Source: Labia minor
Taxonomy: Eukaryota; Arthropoda; Insecta; Dermaptera; Spongiphoridae
Direction: 5' to 3'
Length of the DNA stretch: 64,000 bases
Assembly (NCBI GenBank): GCA_963082975.1
Contig: OY720348.1
Location: 22,249,146-22,313,145, forward strand
This document shows, piece by piece, positions 1 through 11,114 of this stretch (positions within the stretch are counted from its first letter, which is position 1; each line of letters starts with the position of its first letter). The notes beneath the pieces were generated by a model. It was not told the DNA's origin and did no database searches. It was given only the letters and a program-made list of their open reading frames with translations. Both the position numbers and the translations under genes were made by a program.

Positions 1-1046
1 CATCTTCTATGGCATGTAAGCAAAAATATTTAAATAAACATTCTTATTAGTTTTAAAGATTAAAGGACATCACTAGACGAGTAATAAATAAGTTAAAAAA
101 CAAAAAAATAAATTTTCCACTCTAGTGGATATATTTATATCAAATAATGAATAAATAGTATAGCATATATTTAAATCTTTGTTTTTAAGATGAAAAGATA
201 GATAGTATTTCTACAAACCATACTTATCTCTCTCTCTCTTTCATTTCTTTCATTTCATAATGAAGTTACTTATTAATTTTAAGATTACTAATCCCAATTA
301 TACATAAAATTAAAACATCACAACCTTTTTAGAATTCTCTTAGATGTCTTTTTTTTACATTTACATAAATGAATGGTGTTCGTTATCATTCAACTCAAAT
401 GTCTGATTTCTTTTAGTTTTTATGATGAGTAAAAGAATGAATCAATTAAATTTTTAATAACGCGGCATAATTTAAATAGCAATCAATTACCATAGGAATT
501 GATAAATTGGATAAAATGTTTCTCTTTATCTTTAGATGTCACTCAATAAATAATTTACTAAAGGTTTTTTTTTCATATTTTTTTTTTCATTCATCATAAT
601 ATTGAAATTCAATATTCAATTTCCTTCTATCGTGATATGAAGAAAAATACAAACACAAATATATATTTATAAATATGAAAGATTTTATGATTTGATTGAA
701 ATCAACCTTTATGAGGAATAATTCGTCTATATATTACAGTGTTTCTTTCATTTTTCCATTAGGGTACTTATCATATATCATCATATTTTGGAATTTAGTC
801 AATATTATTTAATATTTCTAATCTGATTATAATATCTGAGTAATAAATAAACAGAATATAAAATATAGGAAGGCAACAATTTTTAAAATATCTCTATAAA
901 AAACCCCGAAAAGTAATTTAATTTTAATTGTGAATAATTAAAGGGGTAAAATAAAAATGGATCGGGACAATTACAAAAAATTTTAAAATCAAATGGGACA
1001 TTTTTTAAAAATTAATTTTAATATATTTATTGTGATTCTCTTCAAA
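1..1046. other. AT-rich DNA, no gene seen
   Basis: Very AT-rich sequence with short T runs and a CT-rich patch near 227-250. No open reading frame with protein-like composition and no terminal repeats were recognised. Confidence 0.6.
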
Positions 1047-1612
1047 TCTTATCTTATTAATCTAGCAAAAATTGTATATATATATATATATATATCTTAG
1101 TATATTTTTGAGAAATTATACGGCTCTCTCTTAGGATTTTTTTAAAAATTCACACCATAGATAATATTTATAAAGAAAAATCAACTTTATTAGTATTTTC
1201 TTAATTTAAAATAGCAAATTTAAGTTACGTCACTATGTCATCCATATTGAAATTGGACTCCCGTCTTTTTTTTAAATTATATTTTATTAATATTTTTTTA
1301 TATTTAAAATATTTTAAAATTTTTTATTTAATTTCGAAATAAAATTTATAAAAATATTTATTTTAATAAGATTTTATAATTAAATTTTACGATATATATT
1401 TATCATTCTTCCAACAAAAACAAAAAAAAATATTCATGAACTTAGCAACATAATAATACATATTTATGTATTATTGAGGACCCCAAGTTCCATCCATTTT
1501 AATCAGATTGATGCAATGATGTTATATTTTATAATTGTAATAAATAATTAAAAAATTGTATATCAATATTTTTAAAGGGTCTGGCGATAGCTCGGTGTTC
1601 CAGGTACTATTA
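1047..1612 (+). mobile_element. Interspersed repeat family A, copy 1 (old)
   Basis: The left end has the family A 5' motif (TCTTATTAATCTAGCAAAAA) followed by the shared TTCACACCATAGATAATATT block. The right end has the family A 3' signature, a GC-rich CTCGG motif followed by TTCCAGGTACTA near 1590-1608. The middle is badly diverged, so this is the oldest-looking copy in the window. Family A has no coding capacity here and its class is uncertain. Confidence 0.6.
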
Positions 1613-2024
1613 ATATAAAATGTGATGCTTCAATATTATCTATCCATTTTTTCATATTCGTTAAATTCAGTCGTTTGGTATTCTACTCCCCTTGCCCCTT
1701 TTCATATAAGCTATAGATGATTTTCTAGAAATTGATTAAAACAATATTTGCGTAACCTGGCAGGTGTTGTTAAGTTGTCATTCTTTTTAAAAGGGATAAA
1801 ATGTCAAGGGAGGCGACCGCATTTGTTCACAATGCAAATCTAAAAATTCATATTAAATATTACTCTTCAGAATTTATTTTAATATATAATAATAAAAACA
1901 TTAACCACTACAAAAACAAAATATATTAATATATATTAAAATATAGGTTGATTAATTAATAGACAATTTATTAAAGAATCAGAAAATACATTATTTTAAT
2001 ATAAATATATATACCATATATAAG

Positions 2025-2210
2025 AGATTATTTCCGGATTATTTTCACATAATTTTAAGAGATTTTAGTATCGACATTTCGGCGCCCAATCCTAAAAATT
2101 ACCTCATCAAAAATTTCTTGAAAATGTTGTCAAAATGGGCACCGAAACGTTAAATTTTTCAAAATAATTACGTGTAAATAACCCAAAAATAATTTTTCAT
2201 AATAGAAACT
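2025..2210. mobile_element. Foldback MITE family D, copy 1
   Basis: The outer ends are inverted: GATTATTTCCGGATTATTTT on the left and an AAATAACCCAAAAATAATT-type end on the right. An inner inverted pair, TTTCGGCGCCCAAT and ATGGGCACCGAAA, flanks a short centre. A second copy with the same layout lies at 52151-52414. No coding sequence. Probably a non-autonomous DNA element; superfamily not determined. Confidence 0.55.
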
Positions 2211-4380
2211 TACACAATAGCCTATATCAATCTATAAATATATACTTACCTCAATATTAATTTTTTTATATAATTTTTAAAATAATTATTGAAATTGATT
2301 TAATTTTAATTATTTTCGTTGCTTTGATTTTACTTGAAACTTAAATCATGTCTAAGATAATGTTTTTATAATCACTATCGACATAACCTCATTGGAAATA
2401 AATTTTCTTTTTAAAATTAGGCTTACTGTGATGTTTTAATAATTTTTATTTAAAGGTCTAGTCTTTTTGACATTATTTATTTATTTATTATAAATTTTAT
2501 TAATTAGTGAGTTGAAAAATTTAATAAAATAGAAGGGAATTTCCCTAGCTGAGATATTTGAGAATGACTCCACCCGGCCTCCGGGATCAAAATTAACAAG
2601 ATACTTGATAAAGTAGTCTTACTGATCATACAACAACTCTACCCTGATTAGGCAGCAACTCACTTGTCGCTTTTGAATAAATTTACAATGAAATATCAAT
2701 ATGTGGATTTATTTACAAAATTCCCTTATAAACTTTATATACATTTATTATATAATTTTACATATTATTTTATTATATACTATTAATATATTATTGTTAT
2801 AAAACTCAAAAATTTGGGAATATTATTTTTGATAGAAACAAATATAGATATCCAATTACCTTCTGACAGATTGATCAGATTTTGATACGTAATAACAAAC
2901 AAGAAGTTAAATCTAATAAACCATTTTTTTTTAATCTTAATTTTTTTCAAAAATATTATATATATATACTTAAATATAATTAATTAAACATAAATGTATT
3001 TTTTTTTCTGTTATTTAAATAATAAAAAAAACTTTTTCTTTAACTTTTAGAAATGATATATGGTTTCTAAAATTTTTTTAAGAAATATTAACTGATTGAA
3101 TCATTTGAATTTCTATTTAAAGATCTATATAATATTAAAAGAGTAATTTGAGTAGGTTACTTATTTCATAATTCGACTTTCTTGTTTAGAGTATCAGTTT
3201 TCAAACTACTCAAAAGATCCTTATCGAAATAAATCAACCACTTGTTGTTCAACACTGATAATGATAGTTAAAGACAATCCTGTACATCATCCTTTAAGTA
3301 TATGCTGATTAAATTATTATAATATTTAATTAAAATATGATTATAAATGAATTCAACAATTTATAGATTTTTTCTGATGGTTTTAACTTTTACCAGGGTT
3401 TGTTTATTAAAGAACACTCATTAGACACTCATTTTTTTTTGGCTTAGTTTAAACAGCTGTTATTAAGCACCCACTTCAAGTCAATTACACCGTAAGGCAT
3501 TTCCGTCTAAATTTTTCTTTACTTTAATTAGGCTAGAGGAGGAACTTTGATCTAAGATAACAGTGATATTACAGATTCAATTCGTTGAAAATTTTACAAG
3601 AATTCTTTAAATGACCAACCAAATGTGGAAAATGTGGAAAAGTACCAGCCTATTTCGAATTGAAGGAAAATCAGTATTCATTTCAAATACTCTAAACATT
3701 CTTCGATGTAATATAAGTTTGATGACAATCTAGGAGACAGATTATTAGTATTCCTGAAAGAGTCGGCAAATGTGATTATTTCAACTACAATTAGCATTGA
3801 TGTATAAATGAAGCGTTATCTTCGTAAAATGTATGAAGTTTTATAAGCACTCTACAGAAGGTATTAAAATACTTACTACAATTATACCATTTCATTTATA
3901 AATTTAAAAAAAAAACTTTTTATTTTGAAAAAATATTCCACTAATATATTTAATATATTGATGTGCTATGTATTTAAAAGTCGTTTTATATTAATTTTTT
4001 TTATTGGTTCTTTATTTTACTTTTTATAATCATATTTATTTTAATTAATTTTATCGAATAATTTAAATTAATAACATTTCTATATTTGTTAATTTATGCT
4101 ACATATCGATATTATCAACATTTGTGATTTATCTAAACATGTATATAAACAAATGAAGACAAATAAACACACATAATACAAAGCAAGTTAAATAAAGGTC
4201 TTTAATAAGTTCATAATGTTAAATATCTTCTATCCTTTTGACTATCTATAAATAATTCTTTTGGCTATCTAAAATAATTTTACTACAAAATAGTATTATA
4301 AATAATAATAGAAAGCTATTGTAAACATATTGTTTTATTTATAGACTACTTTCTAATCATTTTATTTTCATAAGAATTGG
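2211..4380. other. AT-rich DNA, no gene seen
   Basis: Mostly AT-rich unique-looking sequence. A slightly less AT-rich patch at about 2560-2680 (TGACTCCACCCGGCCTCCGG) and another at 3180-3300 have no coding frame. Nothing else could be supported. Confidence 0.5.
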
Positions 4381-4382
4381 TA

Positions 4383-4870
4383 GAGCCGGTTTTTTCTATC
4401 AATAATCCGTGACTTTTTGAATTTCCCATCTCTTAAATGGAATGGCAACACGGCTCCAACGAAATTTGAACTAGTTGGGTATTTTAGTTTTTGTTTGACA
4501 TCTTAGCAAACAACCTCGTGATTTGAGAAAAAAATAGAAAAAGTGAATTTCATGTACTCATTAAACGGGAATATTTGGAATTGTTTAACCGCGATATGGA
4601 TGAGTTTTTGCGCCGTTTTGTAACAGTGTATGAAACGTGGATCCACTACAACACAAAGAGACTAAGCAGTCAAAACAGTAAATTTCTCGGGGTGAATCGA
4701 CACCAACGATGTCCTCTACAAATCTTATTTTTTGGAAGAGATAAAAAATTGGAGAAACATTGGATGAAGTGTATCGAGCTCAAAGGAGATTACATTGAAA
4801 AATAAAATAATATTTTATCCAAAAACCTGTCTTTCATTCAAAAAGTCACAGACTTATTGACCGGCCCTCG
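4383..4870 (+). mobile_element. Deleted mariner, family M1 copy 1
   Basis: Flanked by TA on both sides (4381-4382 and 4871-4872), the mariner target duplication. The ends are inverted: near the left ATCCGTGACTTTTTGAATTT, and on the right ATTCAAAAAGTCACAGACTT then TTGACCGGCCCTCG. The internal sequence is a shortened transposase reading frame. Four more copies of the family are present (30048, 33688, 42203, 59551). This copy cannot move itself. Confidence 0.85.
4532..4805 (+). pseudogene. mariner transposase remnant (M1 copy 1)
   Basis: Transposase would cut and paste the element at TA sites using a DD34D active site. What remains is a start region resembling MEKSEF (start codon now ATA), a large internal deletion, then the segment with MDEFLRRFVTVYETW and the C-terminal tail KLEKHWMKCIELKGDYIEK, both characteristic of mariner transposases. 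The first catalytic aspartate of the DETW motif is tyrosine here (YETW), and the regions carrying the second and third aspartates are missing. The helix-turn-helix is largely deleted. A dead fragment of roughly a quarter of the usual ~345 residues. Confidence 0.85.
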
Positions 4871-4975
4871 TAATTTGATTTATACAATAATATAATATGC
4901 GAATGAGGGAGCTACATAAAAAGGAATCGCATGACCTCTATGCAACTTCAGACTTAGTTATGGTTATTCAATCGA

Positions 4976-5148
4976 GAAGGTTGCGATTGGCGAGAGGGCG
5001 AGACACGTGGTTAGAATGGGATAAGAAATACTGATGACATCGAAAGCGACGGATTGGTAGACCAAGGACGCGATGGAAGGGATGTGAGGGAGATAGAAGA
5101 AAAGTTGAATGGGAGTGGCTAAGGATAGGGACATTTAAAGGAATGTGA
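4976..5148 (+). pseudogene. 3' end of a non-LTR retrotransposon (LINE) ORF2, degenerate
   Basis: Two adjacent frames show the C-terminal signature common in insect LINE reverse transcriptase proteins: first VAIGERARHVVRMG, then, after a frameshift and stops, IGRPRTRWKGCEGDRRKVEW, ending at a TGA at 5146-5148. The GRPRTRW motif lies downstream of the reverse transcriptase domain in several LINE clades. Nothing upstream of about 4900 is recognisable, as expected for a 5'-truncated copy. Clade not determined. Confidence 0.55.
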
Positions 5149-5280
5149 TTGCTAGAAATTATATTGTTCGATTTATATTTGTATTAATGTGTGTGTGAAT
5201 GTATTCAGTGATTATAGAACCTATGTATGGAATTTGGTCTATGTATTATGTCTATGATAAGTAATATAGATCTTATAGAA

Positions 5281-6055
5281 ATAATATTGGGTTTTAATGT
5301 GGGAGAAAGAGAGAGTTTAGTTGATACATGGGCGATTGTAAAGCGCCGTCAAAGCACGGTGTCTACCTTACAGGGGCACTCAATAAAATTTCTAAAATCT
5401 TTTCGGAAATAACTATAAATTTAAAATGGGATGAAAATAAATAAATAAATAAATACATAGACTCACATTACATATGTATAATGCACTATTTTATAATTAG
5501 AAAGAGAGAGTTTAGTTGATACATGGGCGATTGTAAAGCGCCGCCAAAGCACGGTGTCTACCTTTCAGGGGCACTCAATAAAAATTCTAAAATATTTTCG
5601 GAAATAAGTATAAATTTAAAATAAATAAATAAATAAATACATAGACTCACATTACATATGTATAATGCACTATTTTATAATTAGAAAGAGAGAGTTTAGT
5701 TGATACATGGGCGATTGTAAAGCGCCGCCAAAGCACGGTGTCTACCTTTCAGGGGCACTCAATAAAAATTCTAAAATCTTTTCAAATGGGATGAAAATAA
5801 ATAAATAAATAAATAAATAAATACATAGACTCACATTACATATGTATAATGTACTATTTTATAATTAGAAAGAGAGAGTTTAGTTGGTAGCGATTGTAAA
5901 ACGCCGTCAAATCACGTAGTCTACCTTTCAGGCGCACTCAATAAAAATTGTAAAATCTTTTCGAAAATAACGATAAATTTAAAATGGGATGAAAATAAAC
6001 AAATAAATAAATAAATAGACTCACATTACATATGTATAATGTTCTATTTTATTGT
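5281..6055 (+). repeat. ~184-195 bp tandem repeat, about four copies
   Basis: The block AGAGAGAGTTTAGTTGATAC, GGGCGATTGTAAAGCGCCG, TCTACCTTTCAGGGGCACTC recurs with starts near 5311, 5506, 5690 and 5874 (spacings about 195, 184, 184). Each unit ends in an AAATAAATAAATA-type run and ACTCACATTACATATGTATA. The fourth unit is the most diverged. No open frame is conserved between units. A single diverged copy of the core lies in reverse orientation at about 39895-39970. Confidence 0.85.
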
Positions 6056-6140
6056 AGGGGCAATAAATCTCAAAAAATTATTATAATATCATTATAATTT
6101 GATTGGATAGTGTGTGTTGCAAAGAGAAACTGTCTCTATT

Positions 6141-6564
6141 ACTTTTTATTATCTCGCCAGAGAAAGTATTGCGATTACGAAAATTTTCGATGTCGAGATT
6201 TTGTTGTTTTTATACGTTTTGATGGTCCCTGAGTCATTTTCACTAAAATTGAGGAAAAATATCTGTGTGTGTGTGTGTGTATGTAGACAAGATTACGCAA
6301 AAACGGTTTGAGCTAGAATAATGAAATTTATTACACGGGCGTTATTCAAAATTCGTAGTTTTTTTATCAACTTTTGAGAAATGTAGCTTATTCGAAAGCA
6401 TGGTGGTGCCATCAATGAAGAGCCAAACACGTGCTGGTTTAATAAATATTATTTATTAATTTTAATTTATAATTTAATTAATTAAATTTAATTTAAATAT
6501 AATATATGTTATTTAATCCAATTCCAATTGCGAGATAGTCGAGTGGAGACACTCCAGATTTTTT
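6141..6564 (+). mobile_element. Family B repeat, copy 1 (Helentron-like, non-autonomous)
   Basis: The 5' end is ACTTTTTATTATCTCGCCAG; the 3' end is GCGAGATAGTCGAG, a GAGTG-GAGA-CACTC hairpin, then CAGATTTTTT. The 5' TTATCTCGC is the inverted complement of the 3' GCGAGATAGT. The interior is non-coding and includes a GT-rich stretch and the block CAAAAACGGTTTGAGCTAGA. Related copies lie at 28419, 39580, 40711, 41151 and 53177. Confidence 0.7.
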
Positions 6565-6857
6565 GATAATTCCTTCCTCCATACGTTGAACTTATAAACA
6601 AACAAACTAATTAATCTTTTATGTGAATTTTTATTTATTTACTTACCTACTTAGTAGATTTGAATTTCAATAATCTCTTTCCAGGTGTCTGTCCCCTTTC
6701 TTTAGAGGGGATAATTAAGGCATTCCAATTGAATTCTCTCGTCAATGCTAGTAGCAATGTTCCAGATTTCATTTCTATCCATACTTTTCGAGTATCATTC
6801 TCGTTCAATGTAAATTTTACCAGGAAACAAAAAAAAAAGTCTTTTTATTTGAAGGAA
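6565..6857. other. Upstream flank of the GC-rich exon island
   Basis: AT-rich sequence with some mixed-composition patches (6680-6800). It directly precedes a putative first exon, so it could hold promoter sequence. I see no clear TATA/initiator pair, and the open frame at 6660-6878 has unremarkable composition. Confidence 0.4.
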
Positions 6858-7125
6858 GTTGTCGAGAAAGTATGGTGAGGGATTTCCACCCTTGGACATT
6901 GTAACACTTAGTAGAGGGGTGGTTCTTCAGGGGTGGGGGAGGGTGCACATGCGCACCCTTCTTGTGCATAGGTCCGCTTTGGCAGTCGGCATGTTGCATG
7001 CGCCCCGAACACTCGATGGCTCCGCGACGTCCTTTGGCCTGGCCAGACGTACACGTTGTCGCGGCCCTCGCGCTCACCGCATGGCTGTCGCTCGTGACAC
7101 ACGCCGACATCACCGGTGAGAACAC
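6858..7125 (+). promoter_or_regulatory. GC-rich, CpG-rich island around a first exon
   Basis: About 270 bp of strikingly GC-rich sequence in very AT-rich surroundings. It contains a near-palindrome, GGTGCACATGCGCACC, at 6942-6957, which resembles the GCGCATGCGC core bound by NRF1/Ewg-type factors, and a second GCATGCGC at 6996-7003. The composition matches a promoter-proximal region and first exon. Binding is inferred from the motif only. Confidence 0.4.
6998..7115 (+). CDS. Putative first coding exon: signal peptide of a secreted or membrane protein
   Basis: From the ATG at 6998 (or an in-frame ATG at 7016) the frame reads MRPEHSMAPRRPLAWP, then a hydrophobic stretch VVAALALTAWLSLVT ending HADIT. 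This is a classic signal peptide: short basic N-region, about 15-residue hydrophobic core, small residues at a likely cleavage point. The exon ends at a strong donor, CACCG|GTGAGA (GT at 7116-7117), in phase 1. Phase 1 junctions just after a signal peptide are typical of secreted and immunoglobulin-superfamily genes. GC content is far above the neighbourhood, arguing against chance. No family can be named from about 40 residues. The second ATG may be the real start. A candidate partner exon lies at 54523. Confidence 0.55.
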
Positions 7126-7209
7126 ACATACACCCTTTCTCTCTCTCTCTCTCTTTCTTGTTATCATCTTCTTTTTCCTCGAATTTTATTTATTTATATT
7201 AATATATAT

Positions 7210-7660
7210 ATATACACGGAAAAAATTCTAAAAAAATAAACTTCAAACTCTCATCAGTTGCTCCAAAAACAATTAATATTTTTTTTTAAATAAATAAATA
7301 TATAAATAAATACGGAACAAATCTACAAAATAAACCTTCAACTCTCATCAGTTGCTCCAAAAACAATTAATATTTTTTTTTTAAATAAATAAATATATAA
7401 ATAAATACGGAGAGAACAAATCTACAAAATAAACCTTCAACTCTCATCACTTGTTCCAAAAACAATTAATATTTTTTTTAAAATAAATAAATAATTATAT
7501 CCGGAAAAAATCTACAAAACAAACCTTAAACTCTCATCAGTTGCTTCAAAAACAATTAACATTTTTTTAAATAAATAAATATATATATACGGAAAAAAAT
7601 CACCTAAAAATCAACCTCAAACTCCCTTCAGTTGCTCCAAAAACAATTAGAATTTTTATA
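7210..7660 (+). repeat. ~94 bp minisatellite, five units
   Basis: Units share ACGGAAAAAATCTACAAAA, CTCTCATCAGTTGCTCCAAA and AACAATTAATATTTTTT followed by an AAATAAATAAATATAT run. CTCTCATCAG-type anchors occur at about 7248, 7343, 7441, 7531 and 7622 (spacing 90-98). It starts about 95 bp downstream of the putative splice donor at 7116, so it would sit in intron 1. Later units are more diverged. Confidence 0.85.
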
Positions 7661-8338
7661 TATATATATATTTATATATATTAAAAAAAAAATTATATAT
7701 ATATAAAATATATCTATATATATACCATATATTTCCTGTCAGGTTTCATCATGTTTTTTTTCTTCCTTAAAATAATATTAAATCAAAAATGACAACTTCC
7801 GAATCCGTTTTTATTTTCATTTTTATATTTATTACATTAAAAATTCAAACTCGAGTATACAAGCATCATATTAATTTCAATCATAATTTACAATAAACAT
7901 TGAATAGAATCAGAATATGAATAATACACACAAATAATATATAAATATTATAATATATTAATATCAAAAAAAAAAAAAAAAATTATAATAATCCAAAAAA
8001 TTATTAAATTATTTTTAAAGCTATTTAGATCAATTGAACACAAGTGGGATAACGTAATCATCTAAAGACCATTAGAGTAGTTTCAATTTAAGTTGGAAAA
8101 TAAAATTGTATCAAGATGTTTTAATTAAATTGAATCAAACTCTTTTATATAAAAATGTTCCTATATAGAGCTAACTAAGTTTATATACTATATATATATA
8201 CACGTAAATAAATGTAAAATTAAACTCTTTATTAATAATTTAATTATAAAACAACAGCAACCCTTTCTAAAAAGGTAATTTCTTTTCGCTCAATTATAAA
8301 ATTTTAATTTTATAATTTAGAAAATAAATTCTCTAAAC

Positions 8339-8387
<49 letters not shown>

Positions 8388-9917
8388 TTAATTTAAGAAT
8401 TTAGTAGATTGTTTGCAATTCTTCAAAAGATTAAAATTTTAACTAAAAAAAAGTAATTTTTCTGGAACACTAAATATGCATATTAACGAAAAAAAAAAAT
8501 GAATTGATAATTAATATAATCATTTATAATTCACATTCTAATTGAATTTAAATTTATTTATGTTTATTTACACTTTTTTTTTTTTTGAATAATTAATAAT
8601 ATTTATTTTTTTGTTTTTTTTTTAACTTTATTCTTTATCTCTGGTTTATTCAATCATATCAATAATTGTTTTTCAACATACATACATGTATTCCCATTTA
8701 ATTAGTTATTTATAATTAATGGAAGTAAATTAAATGAAAAACATTCTAGGATAATTTAATATGTATTGATTTAATTTTTTTTTTTTTTGTATTTTTATTG
8801 AATTAAGAAATAAAAATACCTGGTATCTATCATTTAGATTCTAAAATGATTATAATAAACAAAATTAGAAATGTGAATTTTAATAAATTATTTTGAAGTT
8901 AGTGAGAAAGTTTGTTTCGGTTAATAGCACTTGTTTTACTTAGTAGACCATTTATCTAAATGTAATGTAAAAATTTTTAATCCAGTTAAAATATTATTTT
9001 TTTTTTTAGAATTATTTAAAAAAAAATTCTTATTTATTATTTATAATTTATAATTATTTATTTTATTTATCATTTTATTATAATATATTATTTAATCATT
9101 TCAAATAGAAAAAAAATAATAATTTAATTATAAAGTAATAAACTAGTATAATATTAATCCATTAATAAATAAAAGTGATTTTTTCATTATTATTTTTAAT
9201 TTGTATCATTTTTATTTTAATAATATATGGATTAGTGTCATCAGTAAAAATGACTTCTTTTTAAATTAGTAAATAATTTCTTACTAAATCTATAATAATA
9301 GTGTTGAAGATATTTTTCCAAAAAAAAAAAAAAAAAAAAAAAAATTATGTTTTTTTCCGAATCGTCTTTCTTGTAAAAATAAATAATTCAAATAAATTGA
9401 CTTGACGAATTTCTAATCTCGATTTGATTATTTATTAGTTTCTCGGGAAACAGTGAATTAAATAAATATTAGATTTACCCGGAATTGACGTTCATGCATT
9501 TCCAGTCGTTTACCTTTTTATTTTTTATTTTTTATTTTGTTTTTGTTATATTTACATTGTGCACATTTGTAATTAACTGTTAAAAAAATATCGAATATAT
9601 ATATGTATATATATATTCCTTTCAATTTTATTAATTATTTTTATTTTATTTTTCTTTTATATAAAAAATATATATTTATATATATTAAATACCTAACAAT
9701 AATAATTAATAATTTTCGAGTTATTGCATTCTCTAATTTAATTAATATTTTGTGAGTACAAAAATAATTAAAAAAAAAAAATATTAAAATAAAACTAACA
9801 AACAAAAAAACACTAGGCAATTTTTTTTTAAGAGTGATTATTAAAATTTAAAATTTTCTTTTAATAATTAATTATTATTACGGCGTCATTTGTTTAATTA
9901 ATTAACTAACAAATATA

Positions 9918-9956
<39 letters not shown>

Positions 9957-10577
9957 AAGTTTCTGATGATCCCTTCGATAAGTATCCATTTGAAAAGTTA
10001 CAACCCCTGGGTTCTCTCACTTGGTAAAGGATCTCTCAATTCGCCCTTAAACCCCCACCAATATCCTATAAATTATTTAAAATTAAAATTAAAATATTAG
10101 CTTGATGAAACTTGTTAAAATATTCAAGATGTCGCTCTCCTTCTCGTAAAGCACTTTTGAGTTAATTAACTAACTTTTCCTTTAATGGAAATGACTATTC
10201 GTGGTAACCAATCGAAAGGATGTAACTTCCGTTCATTACATCTATTTTAGCTCGATAACATAATTTTTATTTATAAATTTCGAACCAATTAATTGTTTAT
10301 TATTATTGTATTTATTTTTGTTGTTGTTGATAATATTATTTGTTTTTATTATAAATAATTAATTTTGAAATCATCGAGAAATTTTCGATTAAAATCTAAA
10401 ACATGGTTTTGATCATACAAATATTTTGTTTGAAATCAAAGGGTTATAATAACCCATGTCGTAATTAAATATAACTCTCACACTTTTGGTCGTATGTAAG
10501 GGTGAAAGATGTATATGGGTACTATCTGATAATATAAATTATTATTATTATAAGAAGAAAATCCTATATTTTATCTT
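7661..10577. other. AT-rich DNA with microsatellites, no gene seen
   Basis: Contains a pure TA tract at 8339-8383, another near 9919-9953, poly-A runs at 7968-7982 and 9320-9344, and many T runs. A mixed patch at 10130-10260 has no long frame. Nothing codes convincingly. Confidence 0.55.
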
Positions 10578-11114
10578 ATCTTATCTTATTATACTAGCAA
10601 AGATTGTATATATATTTGTATAATTTAAGGATTTTTTTGAAATTCACCCAATACTTAGATAATATTTATAAAGAAAAATCGATCTATACTGGTTTCAGCC
10701 TCGGTAAAAATAATATTTTTAGTTTTTTCTTAAATAAAATTGGAATTTTAATATTAAAAAAAATTGCGTCGGGCAAGGTTTCCTTAAATATAAATATTAT
10801 AAATAAGATAAAATTAAAAATATTTATGTTGTATCCACAGGCCATACTTTTCTGTCTTTTAGTGTATTAATACGAACGTTTAAGTGCTGTATGTTTTATG
10901 ACTATTCTTTTTTAATTTATGCTCTTTTAAATTATTTGAACTTGTTTCATATATTTATTTTAAATAATAATCTTAATCTTAAATATTCATAGTTTTAAGG
11001 AATAATTTTTTTAAAGTACCTATATAGCGCCGGCTCGGTGAACTAGGTATTAGTATTATCAGCCAACCCGATAATAAGGAATAATTTTTTTATTGACCGA
11101 GCGGCGGCTCGGTG
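10578..11114 (+). mobile_element. Family A repeat, copy 2, with doubled 3' end
   Basis: Nearly full length. It starts CTTATCTTATTATACTAGCA, contains TTCACCC, AAATCGATCTATACTGGTTT and GTTGTATCCACAGGCCATAC blocks, and reaches a first 3' end (GCCGGCTCGGTGAACTAGGT) at 11029-11048. A second 3' end follows after CCCGATAATAAGGAATAATT, ending in the hairpin ACCGAGC-GGCG-GCTCGGT at 11096-11114. No intact coding frame. Confidence 0.75.

Noticed and set aside
5281-6055. CRISPR-like array
   Set aside because: The whole unit is repeated with no short repeats and unique spacers; the genome is eukaryotic.
6817-7167. 116-residue minus-strand frame over the GC island
   Set aside because: GC-rich DNA is open in several frames; only the plus-strand frame has a start, a signal peptide and a donor in the right order.
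8339-8383. TA tracts as centromeric or origin elements
   Set aside because: Simple TA microsatellites are scattered throughout the window (8.3, 9.9, 11.85, 26.9, 29.5, 63.3 kb) and nothing ties them to a function.
10604-10870. 88-residue frame in family A copy 2
   Set aside because: The frame is broken in all other family A copies and is low-complexity; it is an AT-rich chance frame.
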